NCBI GenBank assembly: GCA_013399875.1
Contig: VXAZ01001116.1
Coordinates: 640,319-704,318 of the forward strand
Direction of reading: 5' to 3'
DNA: 64,000 nucleotides
Source of the DNA: Gymnorhina tibicen
Taxonomy: Eukaryota > Chordata > Aves > Passeriformes > Artamidae
Each line of letters starts with the position of its first letter. Positions within the stretch are counted from its first letter, which is position 1. Below are positions 37,342-49,700 of the stretch, piece by piece. Under the pieces are notes generated by a model. It did not search any database. It was not told the DNA's origin and saw nothing but the letters and a program-made list of their open reading frames with translations. Position numbers and translations under genes: made by a program.

Positions 37342-37484
37342 GGGCCTGAGATCAGCTCAGCTGCTGAAGCCTGGTGCAAATAACACCAAGGTTGTGGGTT
37401 CAATCCTGAACAGGCCATTCATGTAAGAGCTGGACTTCAAGATCCTTGTGGGTCATTTCCAACAGAGAACATTCTGTGGTCTGG
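37342..37484 (+). mobile_element. tRNA-Ile-derived SINE with CR1-type tail (TguSINE1-like)
   Basis: The head resembles tRNA-Ile: an A-box-like CAGCTCAGCTGC at 37353-37364, the anticodon region GCAAATAAC (AAT anticodon kept), then ACCAAGGTTGTG and a B-box GGTTCAATCC at 37397-37406, followed by the acceptor-like GGCCATTCA. The tail GATCCTTGTGGGTCATTTCC then CATTCTGTGG resembles the CR1 3' end, which lets CR1 machinery copy such SINEs. This architecture is known for TguSINE1 of songbirds. The internal promoter is mutated, so transcription by RNA polymerase III is unlikely. Confidence 0.88.
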
Positions 37485-40332
37485 AAATAAAGACTTCATT
37501 GTCCCCACTGGCTGGAAAAGGAGTGTGAGCAAAGCTCAGATGTTGATGTCTCTCCATTTCTGACATACTGTAGTACTGGGGAGATAATAACTTGCATAAA
37601 TAAGCAAAGTTACTACTTAACCAACACTAAATCTTATGTTGTCCACTGACATTCCCCTGTCAGGACAATATTTTGTGTTCTCTACATTTCGTGGGGAATG
37701 CTTGTTGGATTTGGGTATCCTTTGCAGGCTACAAGTATCAATTTAACTTAAATTGATATTAAAATTGAATAATACTATATATGCATATTATATAAAAATA
37801 TATTCTTTTCAGAGCATTTCCATAATGAATACAAGTTTCCAAAACCAAACAGGTGTTCTTGGATGAGGAAAGATGGACTTTTTTCTTATTATTTTCTCAT
37901 AGATAACAGAGAGTATTATCCAGCATGATTTGAATTATTTGGAGTAGCTATTACAACCCAGAGGATGACTGCACATGCAACAACAGGCTTGCCCTTACCA
38001 TCAAAACATTCACATAAAGTTTCTTTACTGAGAATGTGATGGCTGCTTCACCTGAATGTGAAGGAGTCTGATACCCTGTATTTGATGACAGTGATGAAGA
38101 GAAAAGTACTCCTTTTTAAAATTTATATAGAATTTTTCACTGATGCAATAACAGTAAAATATCTGGGGGAAAATATAACAGTGAACATTTTCTTTACTGA
38201 TACACCAACTTTATTCATTTCTGCATGCAAAAATTGAATTATTTATTTGCATGAGGCAATTTATTCTATACAGTTGCAGCAAATACTTGTTGATGTCTTA
38301 GGAAAAGTTTTTACTCGATCAGGTAAGTATAGGACTAAATTTCTTTCTCCAGATATATAGTTTATTGTTAACTGCAGTCTGAAAGTGCTTCTACAAGCAC
38401 AGATTTGAGCTGGAGTGACAGACTTAGTTTTTGACCACAAGAGATGAAAAATTACCAAGTCTGTTCACTGTTTGAATGACATTTTATGAGTGAGATAGCC
38501 ATCTAACTATTGATAAGCCTGGGTGTCTCATTACCTCCTGTGAGCTGTCATGACAGCTACGTATTTTTCATTTCTGCTGCTGCTAAAAGTGTGAACAGAA
38601 TTGACTGAATGGGCTGGTAGCAGGAACTGTTCACTGGAAATCTCAGATCTTTCTGGAGGAAGATAGAAATACATGAAAACACATACGCTGAATTTCAAAA
38701 AAGCTCTATGTGAGAGACTGCATCCTGAGTTTGAGGATGAAGTTGTCTAAATACCCCGAGAGGCGCATTTTCTCCTTTCTGGAAATCAGAAATTAATGGG
38801 AATAAAACTCCTCTATTCTCCCTATTTGGTTTTGGGGTTTTTTTCTTCTATTGCTCTAAATTTCAGAATGCTCTTCTTCCTATGAGGTTCTCTGAGTATG
38901 CACAGGTAAGTGATGGTTAGATAAGAAATTTATGGAATAAAGTGGATTGGGTCCCCAAATCCAGATCTCACAGAAATGAGATCTCAGTCCTGAAGGATAC
39001 ATAATAGGAAAATCAGAGAAATATGTATACTAAATCTTGATTGATTTGATAACAAAGACAGACCAACAGACATCGTAATAGACTTCTGCTAGAAATTTTG
39101 GCCATTTCTGACTTATCTTTCTAGATGATTCTGTACTAGGAACAAAATGAATACCCGCACTGTAGTTCAGACTTTTAAGCTTGTGCCTGGAGCTTAAGTT
39201 TCCAAGCAGCTCCATCCATACTGATTGCAATTTCAGACTTTATTTTCTCTGATGTGGAAGCTTGATTACAAGAACAAACATGGAAGTCCAGTTCAAACAA
39301 CTATGCACTGTGCACATTAATTATCCTTTGGAAGCTTGCAGGAAATTCTTGTGGCCAAAAAATGCCCAAGTTTCAGAGCACCTGTCTCTGAGAGGCTTTC
39401 TGTAGCATCACATCTCTCAGCCTCTCATTTCTGGCATATGCATTGACTTTACTGTGGGCTCCATACAGAAGACTTTGAAGTGTTAAAAGAGTCTTTGATA
39501 TGGATATATAGCAATTTAATTATTTTCTCCCATGCTGCCTCAGCTACACTAAGCTTAAGGAATTAGATGGGATGCAAGATTTTAGCTTTAACTTATAAAA
39601 ATGCAAATGATCTGGAATTAAATTGCTCAGGAACTTGACTCTCCATCATACAGTGATAAGAAGCACTTGAGCTGCAGTTCTTTCCCATGGCACAGAATTC
39701 TGTCTGAGTGATCACTGGACTGGGAGCTTTTCCACCTCACCTCCTCTTCCTATCTCCAAAGAATTTAACGTGCTACAAAGTACTTATCTCCCATCCCACT
39801 CTGTTTTCAAGGAGGAAGTCACCTGAAGTACAGATCAGATCTTTAGAAAGTCCCTTCTGTTGTACTTCACATTTATATCCATAAAAAGTCCTCCATCTGC
39901 CCATAATATCAGTTTTCCAGGGCTCCTTTTGCACAGGAAAATCCACACACAAATAGTTTTCAGCTTTGTCTACCAGCACATACCTTGTGACACCTTGGGC
40001 CTTTACTCCACCTTCTTGATCTCTTCTGCTTCTGAAAAAACAATTTGAAAGATCTCCCATTGCTAAATTTATGCAGGGTCTTCAGAGGATTATAGCAGAT
40101 GAAGAAACACAAATTTTATTCAAGGTGAGAAACCAGCATGATTACAATTCATTGTCATTCAAGCACGTAACAGATAGATTACCTCTGCATCCCTGCCTCT
40201 TTTCCCCTGAATGTGGTGTGGAGTTTTAAAGAGAGGTTATTGTCTTTGCCTTCCTTGTGTATTTTCTCACCAGACACACTGGATTATTGGAAGTGTCTCA
40301 GTTGCTTCCTTGACATAAGGGACTTGAGCTTC

Positions 40333-40364
<32 letters not shown>

Positions 40365-41099
40365 GACATCTCTCCCTGATTGTTAATCTACTTAAATCAT
40401 CTTAGTTTCCAGATCTTATTGACCCCATCACCTGTTTACTGTTTCCCCGCTATGAGATAAGTTTCCCTTTCTCCTGCACCCCCAGAGCCATACTGAATTC
40501 TGTGCCTCCTCTGTTTGCTTAGCCCTGATTTACTCCACCTTCTCTTCAGTTTAGTTCTGCTGTGGTGTCAAATCTATCTTCATCTGCTTTTTCCAGAAAA
40601 TGCTTAGTACCCTGCACGTACATGGTATATGCACAGACACACCCTTGGAACTTGCTGGTATTACCAACTTGCAAAACCAACAAGATACACAGGCAGAGAG
40701 TGGCAGAAATGTAACTGAGACCTGAGGTTCTGTTAATGCACTTCCTCTTGTGATAAAGGCTTTTGAGGCTGTAAAACAGAAACACACCAAATCCATGCTT
40801 TGGCGTAGGGTACAACGTGTTTGAATAAAACAATAAACAAAAGCTTTCCAGTCTATATAGCACTTCATAAATATGTGTTTATTTCCTCATCTTTCATCAG
40901 TTTTACAGTTTTAACCAGTGCCTCAGTGGTAATGTTTGTCAGAAGCATACAATGGAACTTCAGATTCTTCTATTCTGTAGTTATGAAATTAAAAACAAAT
41001 TAACAGGCCTTTCCATATGGAACTGTGCCAAAAAATAATGAAACTAATTTCTTATAACATATTACAGAGTTACATAAGATTTCAACTTACATTTCTATC
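37485..41099. other. Intergenic DNA downstream of the TBC1D22-like gene
   Basis: No gene recognised. The stretch contains the (TA)14 microsatellite and ordinary AT-rich sequence. Frames at 40546-40868 on the minus strand overlap in two registers and resemble nothing known. Confidence 0.4.
40334..40361. repeat. (TA)14 microsatellite
   Basis: An uninterrupted run of fourteen TA units between CTTCC and CAGGACATC. It is likely polymorphic in length. Confidence 0.97.
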
Positions 41100-43974
41100 T
41101 TACTCCATGTACTGTATTTACACAGTTAACTAATTTATTATTTACATTTTCCAAATTCTGTAGTCGTAAATCTTTTTCTATTGTACATTCTAGTTTAAAT
41201 TTTATTACAGAAATTATTTAACACGCATTTTAGACACTGCAATTTCAATATTTCACATGAGTTCTAGGAAATTACTGCCTGGTTTCACTAGTGATGTGTC
41301 AAGATGCCTCCTTCATAAGAAAATACATATTAAAAAGGAATTTTATAATATTCAGAATCTTGAATTTTGAAAAAACTAAGTACATGGGATGTAGTAAGGA
41401 TAATGCTATTTCCTTTTCTATGCAATATTTTGTTTGGAATGACGTTTTGCCTGAAATGTAAAATTGTTAAATGTGTGGGCTTCTGATAAAAATTTGAAAT
41501 TTTACATAAATGTTGGCCTTCTATTTACTGAGAACTATGCCTATCTGTATAGATATATAAATTTTATTTATATATCTATATCATATTTTCCAGAAAAGTC
41601 TATATCTACATAGATAAACATTGATATTATATTAGGAAACTTCCCACTATCCTTAAAAAGCAATGTGCTCAAGTACAATATTCAACTTCTGACACAGACA
41701 CAATTGTAAATGTGACCTCTAATGGTAACACTTCCTTCCAAAGGAAGTAAGAGGTACCTGCTGAATTTGGAAGACATGGCAGACAACTTATGTGGACCCA
41801 ATGACAGAAATTTTATATATCCAGTCCCAAAAATGTTATGCAGGAGCATCTGACACAGCAGACAACTCTGGGTCAACTTTCCATGTAGCTACCTAAATAA
41901 CATCTTAATAGAAAAAAGTTAATTATAGAAAACCCTTACAACAGTTAATGCTGTGTTGTCTTCTCTCATTACAATAATATGCATTTCTATTAACAAATGA
42001 TTGCAGATACTAAGTTTAAAGCAAATGGTCATAAATTTCATGTTTCTTTTATTCTGTTATTGGTAGACACTGTTAGGCACAATATGACATTCTTTGTAAA
42101 CATAAATTTTGATACATTAGACCACAAACAGAAGTTACAGAAGGCAGTACACAGACACGTAAGAAGCACAGATCCACTACACATTCCAGGCACAGATGCA
42201 GCCATCTGGGAGGCCTGACCCTGTATCCATCACAACTGAAACACCTGGCTGATACCAGTGGAAAAGAAATGCATTCTAATCGCCAAACACTCCTGCTTCT
42301 CTTGAAATAATTCTTTTTTTTCTCTTCTACCAAAGATTTAATATACTTTTAAACTATAGATGGTCTCATAATCACACGTTGGTAAAAATGTATTTTACTT
42401 TATTTACCCTGAAACACCTAATTATTTTGAAGTCAGTGTCAAGAACTAAGTCCCCTAAAGCAAGTAATATAACTAACACATTTAGAAAGCTTTCTTCAAA
42501 ATATGTATCTACATATTTTTAAGAAGTTGAAAATAATCTTCCAATAACAAGTCATAAGAGAAAATCTCTTGAAGTTTTTATTATTTCCCAAACTTAAAAG
42601 TGCACTGCACTTTCTGTGCAACACTGTGCAACTCAAGAACCAAACTGAGGAATAGTATGTATGAACTTTTAAGTGTATTGCTTATTGCAACTCTCACCCT
42701 TCATAACCTGTATGTGTATGGTAGGCACAAATTAATATGAGTTATTTACATCCAACAGAGAAAAATTAGAATTCTTATCAGAAAATATTACTTGAAAAAA
42801 AAATAGTGCACTTAAATTATGTAAGTTTTAAGAAATTATTCAATATCCCATGGTTATATGAAGAAATATTAATTTTAGTCTATAAACTCATAGAGGATTT
42901 TTGTTCTGCTAATGACCCACGAGCAATCTGAGTATACAGTTACTGTTATTGTTATTGGGAACTAGCTCTCTTCCTCTGAATAATCTGGAAAAAAAGGTAT
43001 TAAATTATTTAACAAAAAAGCTTTGGAAAGATATATTAATTGTCCTTTTCTAAATTGCTAGAAATGGAGAATAAGGCAACAACTGAGATAAAAATATATC
43101 TTGCTTTGTAAACCAAGCTTCTTAATACATTTCTTAAAAGTGAACTTTCATGCTAAAAAATTGCAAGGCCGTAAAAGAGAAATGTTAATTACTTTGACAA
43201 GACCATGCCTTCTGTTTAATTCATTATTTTAAAGCACTCCAAAATATATTGAGAGGGATTTATTTTAGTGTAATAGATGAGTCTTCAGCTTTAATAACTC
43301 CTTTTTATGGCTAAAAGGCTTCTATAGCATCCTTCAAGACTGAATAATGCTTAGGAAAATGCCACCAATTTCCATTACAGCCTTCTATATTCTTATATTA
43401 TGGAAGTATTCTAACTTAATTCCATACAAAAACAACAGATGGTGTGCTAATATCTCTTGAGTGTCTTTTGAGTTATAACCAGACCTTAAAACACAGGCCT
43501 TTCTGTCTCATATAGTCTTTATTATCATGGAAAAGGTCTTTTTTGCCACTCAAAGTAGATAAATTTCACTGAACAAAACTGGCTGATAAAAGTAATGACA
43601 GGTGACACTGAAGTAACGACAAAATCATTCCATAAGTAGTTTTAAGTCTAAAGTACATAGAAAAATTGCTTAACATAAATTAGACTACAATTCTCCTATT
43701 TAGAGAATGGGAAAAAAGAAAAAAATTATGTTATAAGAATTCTGAACTCATTTTTCATGCTGAGCAAAAAAATTCACTTTTAAGTTCATTCAGTGCTTGA
43801 TATCCTGCTTTGTCCACTTCTTTGGTATTCTGTTCTCATTCTGCAAATTCTAACAGAATTTTAATGGTCATCTTACTTCAAACAAAAGAGCAATGAGCTG
43901 AAAGCACAACCAGAACAACAGATGCCATAATACTGCAGAACACGTTGGTTCTAATGACTTCTGTCTCTTTATAT
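41100..43974 (-). other. Probable 3' UTR and downstream flank of TBC1D22A-like gene
   Basis: This AT-rich stretch follows the stop codon on the minus strand. Candidate AATAAA poly(A) signals (TTTATT on the plus strand) lie at 43518-43523, 43259-43264, 42577-42582 and 42399-42404. I cannot tell which is used, so the left limit is arbitrary. No coding frame of note is present. Confidence 0.3.
41548..41580. repeat. Perfect 14-bp AT-rich inverted repeat (hairpin)
   Basis: Arms TATAGATATATAAA and TTTATATATCTATA pair perfectly around the 5-base loop TTTTA. It lies about 2.4 kb downstream of the TBC1D22-like stop codon. AT-only palindromes can form by chance in such sequence. Confidence 0.9.
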
Positions 43975-44103
43975 TCATTTCTTGTAATGATTGGGGGCAT
44001 CCGCAAATGCAAACTTCAGTCTGTAGGCCTCTGCTAGGAGTACACTGATGTCTTCATTTCCCCAGTGTACTGTGGGCAAATTCTGTAAAAATATCAGTAA
44101 CTC
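43975..44103 (-). CDS. TBC1D22A: Last coding exon of TBC1D22A-like Rab GTPase-activating protein
   Basis: On the minus strand the acceptor CCATTAG, preceded by a T16 tract, leads into 42 codons and a TGA stop (43975-43977). The peptide begins ELLIFLQNLPTVHWGNEDIS and ends LKFAFADAPNHYKK. This is the C-terminal end of the TBC domain region of TBC1D22 proteins, and the splice phase is 0. TBC domains stimulate GTP hydrolysis by Rab GTPases in membrane traffic; the catalytic arginine and glutamine fingers lie in upstream exons outside this exon. From memory, the paralogue TBC1D22B ends in RR rather than KK, which favours TBC1D22A; the assignment to A rests on that recall and on the gene-poor downstream flank. 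No other exon of the gene was found in the 20 kb upstream, consistent with a long last intron. Confidence 0.85.
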   Translation of the reverse strand, partial: ELLIFLQNLPTVHWGNEDISVLLAEAYRLKFAFADAPNHYKK

Positions 44104-44126
44104 CTAATGGAAAAAAAAAAAAAAAA
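44104..44126 (-). promoter_or_regulatory. Splice acceptor with T16 polypyrimidine tract
   Basis: On the minus strand sixteen T residues are followed by CCATTAG and then the exon. The homopolymer forms the polypyrimidine tract bound by U2AF. A possible branch-point adenosine lies further upstream in an AT-rich stretch but cannot be fixed by eye. Confidence 0.8.
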
Positions 44127-46742
44127 GATATATTTTTTCAAATAGCAGTGTAATAACCATGTATTACTTATACAATGATCATTTATAAGCAGTCACTCAT
44201 GTAGCACCTCTTTATCCCAAACACACCTGAGACCCCATTAGGTTTAGTGACTTTTGCAGAGATACTCACTATTCAACCTTTCAGTTCAGAAACCTGCTAT
44301 TAATTGTAGCTGAAATATCATTATTTGCTAGATAATTTTTTTTTGAGAAAAATAATCTGTGTTGTTGCCTATCCAAATTATTTTTATGCTCCAGGGCATG
44401 AAGTTATACAGTTAGATACATTTTCAAAATTATGGACGATTGCTCAGTCTGTGATTCTCTCTCACCAATGCAAAGATAAGCTACTTCTCTATTTATACAT
44501 GACAAATTATGAAATAAATTATTATTTCAGTCAGTTGCAGTCAACTCCCACCCCAATTCTTAGCCCTGGTTTCCCACTCTCTGCTGGTTTCTGATCTCCA
44601 AATATTTTCCTGTGGGTCAGCTTTTCCTCTTTCTCATATTAGATTTAGGCAAAATTCACTTCCAGGAAGATGAAGCCCAGAAACAGAGGTTAACAAGAAG
44701 CTCACTGGGACAGTGCCTCTATGTTCAGTTCTGATGAACATGCACCAAAATCCACCACGATTCTCAGCAGCACAAAGCCTCAAATCCTCATCTGTAGGCT
44801 GAAACCTGCCAGCTGTAAGAGGACTCTTTGGAAGATCAGCTACCACAAATTGTCTCCTGACTTCATGCAAATGACAATTTTTATAAGGCTCATAATTTGA
44901 CAAAACTCAGGAAGTTAGTTTGCTCTTTAAAAAAAAAATGGTGACCCATAAGGTCAAATGTAAGGCAGAAGCCACCCTAGGCCAGTTTTGAAGTTCATGC
45001 TCGAAAATTTCCATAGAGCAGAAAACCTGTCTCATGCTTTTAATTGTTTTGATAAGCTGTGGCAAAACAGAAGTTTTGGATGAGTCACAACAAAATGAAT
45101 GTGGATTTTTATGATGGGAGGTATAAGGCAATCTTAGGAATAAGTGAAGTTGTTAAGATGCTTGTATTCTCTAGGTGCTTTATTTTTGCAGGAAAAAATG
45201 TAGACAATTTGTATATGTGCATATGTATTTGTGAGGATGTGCCTATGTGTATCTCTGTGTGAATATGTTTGTTAAGGTTTATTCTAAGGATCAGATGTAA
45301 GTGAACAGGAATGCAATTAAAACCACAGCCATTATCTTGTTATAAATCAGAATCCTGCAGTATCATGTGTAAGTACCCAGGGAAATGATTCTTCTTCATA
45401 AGACACTCACTTTTCTTGTTCCCCCTTCTTCCTCCTCTGCACCTGCTTTCATAGCAGATGGCTGGAGGAAACCTTAGCAAGGATTCAGTGATTTTAGGAA
45501 ACAGCCAGGAGCAGAAATTAACATGAAATTATTTCTTTGTGTTTGTGAGAAAATTATTTTGACTTCATCTATTTCATGGTCCTGCTATACTGGTTCTTGT
45601 AATATGAAAAGAGAAAGGATAGAAGCTGAGCAGTACTGTATATTTAGTTATGAATACTAAGTAGTAATACAAGAGAGTTACCATGAGAATGTCTCTATTA
45701 CACTTGAGAGAACATATTTTTAATAAAGTATTGTACAATTGTCAAAATAACACTTTTTAAAAAATTTCTATGTACTTATTTGACAGTTATGCTGATAACT
45801 GTAATCAATAAATTAGCAGCAGAGAGTAGGAGGGTTCTTTGGAGGGATCATAAATGCCTACCTCCATGAAAGTTCTTTTCTCCTTTTACAACAGTAATTT
45901 TCAAGCAGCCCTAAGACACAGCAGTTAATTCAGTGGGCTTTGTGAAATTACCTCTTTTACTGTTTGTAGTCTCAAGACTTATTCTGAGTCAGACTTCTGG
46001 TGCAAACTATTCATATTGCTGGAGCAGTATTTTGGTTTTCTTTTGGGGTTTGGTTTTCTTTGGACTTTAGAACCTCCAAAGACTACAGCTTCAATATCCA
46101 TACTATATGAAATTTAACACATAGCTCAAATATGAAATAGGACTGTTAATTACAAACTAGTTTAATACGTCTACCATTATCTTCAAATTTTATAATAATT
46201 TCAATCAGAATTAAATAATAAATAAACAGCAGAGTAATGCATTGACTATCCAAGTCCATTTCTGTTTGAGTGGGCATTTTGCCACTGTTACCAAGGGAAA
46301 AGACCAAAGTCTAAGACTGATCCTGAGGAGTGAATATGTGTTATAAATCCAAGTAAAGTAACTGGCCAAAGACATACTACTTGTATGATCATCTAAAGAG
46401 AAGGCTTATCTTCCTGTGATATATTACAGAGCTTCAAAACTTGCTCAGATAGAAATAAAACTTACATCTTCTTAAAAATAAAGTAAAAGTTGGCAAAACC
46501 CTTACTAACTGTCTTTAAATAAGAAAATTTTGTTTTTCTTTAACTGCTAAAGCAAATCATGCTGCCTTTATTGCTGCATGTGGAGCATTCTTTGGAAACA
46601 AGGAAACTACTATAAAGAAACAACCAAAAACCCCCAAACAAAGTCTTTGGATTTTAAGAAACATACAAACATACACTACTTCCTATTTATAAGACCACAT
46701 GAGAAGTGTGTCTAAAACTGCTCAAGTCAGCATTTTACAGTT

Positions 46743-46760
46743 AAAAAAAAAAAAAAAAAA
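46743..46760 (+). repeat. Poly(A)18 tract in the intron
   Basis: Eighteen consecutive A residues. No processed pseudogene or retrotransposon body was recognised directly upstream, so it is recorded only as a homopolymer. Confidence 0.9.
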
Positions 46761-49700
46761 TTACTACAAGTGACTCAAGCTTACTAATTTATTTTTAATT
46801 ATCATTCTTATTTTTTTCACCAAGAGATAAACAGGAACTACTAGATTGCATGTGCAAATAAGGCATGCATGCTAACTCCTTAGATTTATTTTCCTATCCA
46901 CACCAGTGTTAAAATACGAGGCACTCTTTGAAATACAATGAATCATAATGTGAATTAAAAGTTACCATCAAAAACTTGTAGGTGATAAACTGCCTGGTCT
47001 ATTTCAGAAGAAAACTGAGTCTGAAAATCAATATTTGTAAAATATTCCTTGAAGAATTTTGTTTTCTGCTTAATTTAAATGGTATTGGGATGACACCTGG
47101 CCAAAGAATCGGGGCAGCCAGTAGATCATCATCAAATCTGGGAATTCCAAAATCCCAGTCCATTCTTTGTTTATATTTTGGCTGCATCAACAAAAAATAT
47201 GCTCAAAATTATATCCTTTGAATTTGGCAAATAGCGTGCCCTGTTTTCCTGTACTCTTACTGAGAGGAACAGCCATATTAATCCCTTGAACTGGGGCCCA
47301 TCTGCACAGCCCAGCCTGCCAGCAGAGCTTCAGCTCGGTCTATTTGTGGTGTTTGCCCTCTCATGCCACACCATGGAAGGACATCTCCATCTTCCCTCCC
47401 TCCTTGCCAGCTAAGAAGAGGAGGATCAAGGTATCACTTGTATTTGCTCCTGCCCCCACCAAGCACAAAAAGTGAAGAGATTTTAGTCACAGTGTTACTG
47501 CCATGGTTAGAGGGCTGCAGCTGCTGTTACCCAGGACAGTGTGAGAAATCTGGCATTTTTTAGCAGGGAGAAGAGAAGGATAAGGCAGGATCCAAGAGCA
47601 GTTCTACATACAAGGGGTTGGAAAGAAGATAAGAGGTGCCAAGAGGCAATAGTAACAAGTAAAAGCTAACTTGTCATATGAAGCTAACTTGTCAGAAGAG
47701 AACAATCCTTTGCAATGAGGGTGCTTGAGCAGCTTGCCAGGGAAACTGAGAATCTGTCCACTGGGATTTTCACAACTTGCCTAGCAAACCCCTGAACAGA
47801 CTGCTCGAGCTCCGATGCTAGCCTGGCTTGCAGCAGCAACTTGCGCTATGGACTTCCCTTCCCAGTGAAATTTTCCAGTGTTTTATTTTTCAAAGGACAT
47901 GGGCTTAATTAGAAAAGAAATCCAAAAGTGCAACAAAGAAACTCTAAACATTTACCCCTTTGGACCATTTCAAGAAACAATAAAGGTATGTTTCCTGGCA
48001 AGTAGAAGTATGTATTTTTCATTCATAATTAAAGGATATTCCTATATATGGCTGGTATAGCAGAGTTGCTGGGTCAGACTATGAATAAATTAAAAATCTA
48101 CATATCAAACTGACTTTTAAGTATGGCAAAAGATCTGAATGTAAACTATATATTAGCCTTTGTAAGAGATTTCTGGTTTACACTGAAGTATTTATACCAC
48201 AATCCCGAAATAATTCTTCAGTACATTTGAAATTCAACATTTTTGTTACCAAACAAAAACCCTTTTACAGAATTTCACTCATTGTATTTCCACAACTTTA
48301 ACTACATTTGGATTTACATGATACTTTACATAAGTGTGTTTGTAAAATATGCTAAAACACTTTATATATAGCATGCTCAACTACGCTACTATATATAAAG
48401 TATTTTTAAACACTTAGAAGCAGCTATATAGAGTGCAATTTTAAAGTAAATGTACTTTCAAAATTTTTCTCAGATAATTAACATGTATTCTAGAACTTTT
48501 CTCTACACCTTGTGGTCAAGACAAAACAGTGGTAAACATGCTGGAAGTGCTGTCATATAAAAGCACCTTTTATGAGGTTTATGTTTCACACGCCACAACA
48601 GTAAAAGTAATACTGCAGGTTAAGCAGTAGCTGTTGTCAGATACAAAATTATTCTTGAGGGAAAAAATTGTTATCCCACAAGATCCAATACACATATCTA
48701 AAATAAAAAGCAGATAGACAGCTCAAAAAGGTGATTTCCAAAGCCCTTATTCCTCAGTTTCCTCTAAAAATCAAAAAGGTCAAGGTCTGCTCCTTGTAGA
48801 CTAAATCAAAACTGAATATTAATAAAACTTCACAAAATATATTTTTAATCATTATTACAAAGTTATCAGCCTCTTTCTCCTCACTGAGATTATAACCCAG
48901 TGAAACCTCAGCATATTAAAACAATCCTTAAAAATCCCAAGCCCAGAGCAAAGAAAGCAAATTTTATCATGTTTTGAAATTTGGTTCATTACCAAATCTC
49001 CTTACACCAAGAGTCTGCTACAATCCCGTTAATAAATACAATTTTTAGCATAAGATTGGGCAATAATATTCGTTATTTGGCAATGGCTATCTGTAGCTGT
49101 TATGCTACTTACTGTCACCCCTACTCCGACTCCACATGTGGATCTTGAACGAAGGAACATCAAAACCAATTACAGAAAAAGTAACATGTTGATACTTTAC
49201 AAAACATAAATATGTTAATATGTTATTCTGATGTGTAGAGCACTAAGGTGTCTTTTGTGCTAATCAAAGCAATGTATTCACTTTGAAAATTCAGAGGTTT
49301 TGTCTGTGTGAATTATTGACAAAGTTCAATTGCAAGGGGTTTTGTTTTTTTTTAATAGAAGAAACTTAAGAGGGCATAAAAACCAGTAATAGTGTTTTCA
49401 TTTGAGATAATATAAAATGGCAGTAGCTAAAGTTAAAATCAAACTTGAACATACTGTGGACCTTAACAGAGTTAGTTTTTAGTGTCAAAACTGAGAACTG
49501 GTCTATTAATTTAAGAAATAAAGGCCCTCCTAAAATGCAGTACTTTCCTATGGGAGTTGTTAATCCTTCCTGCTGTTAATGGCAATGTAATTATGGTTCT
49601 GAGTACCCCTGGTCTACCACAGCTCTATTTTATACTGATAGGCAGAACCTACAATCTTACTATATTTTATGATCATAAACTTTTCAATATTATACTTTAG

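Noticed and set aside
37342..37418. A functional tRNA-Ile gene
   Set aside because: The tRNA-like head has broken stem pairing and a CR1-type tail, so it is a SINE, not a tRNA gene.
44634..44903. 89-codon minus frame close to the TBC1D22-like exon, considered as the preceding exon
   Set aside because: Translation bears no resemblance to the TBC domain and lacks suitable donor and acceptor sites in phase.
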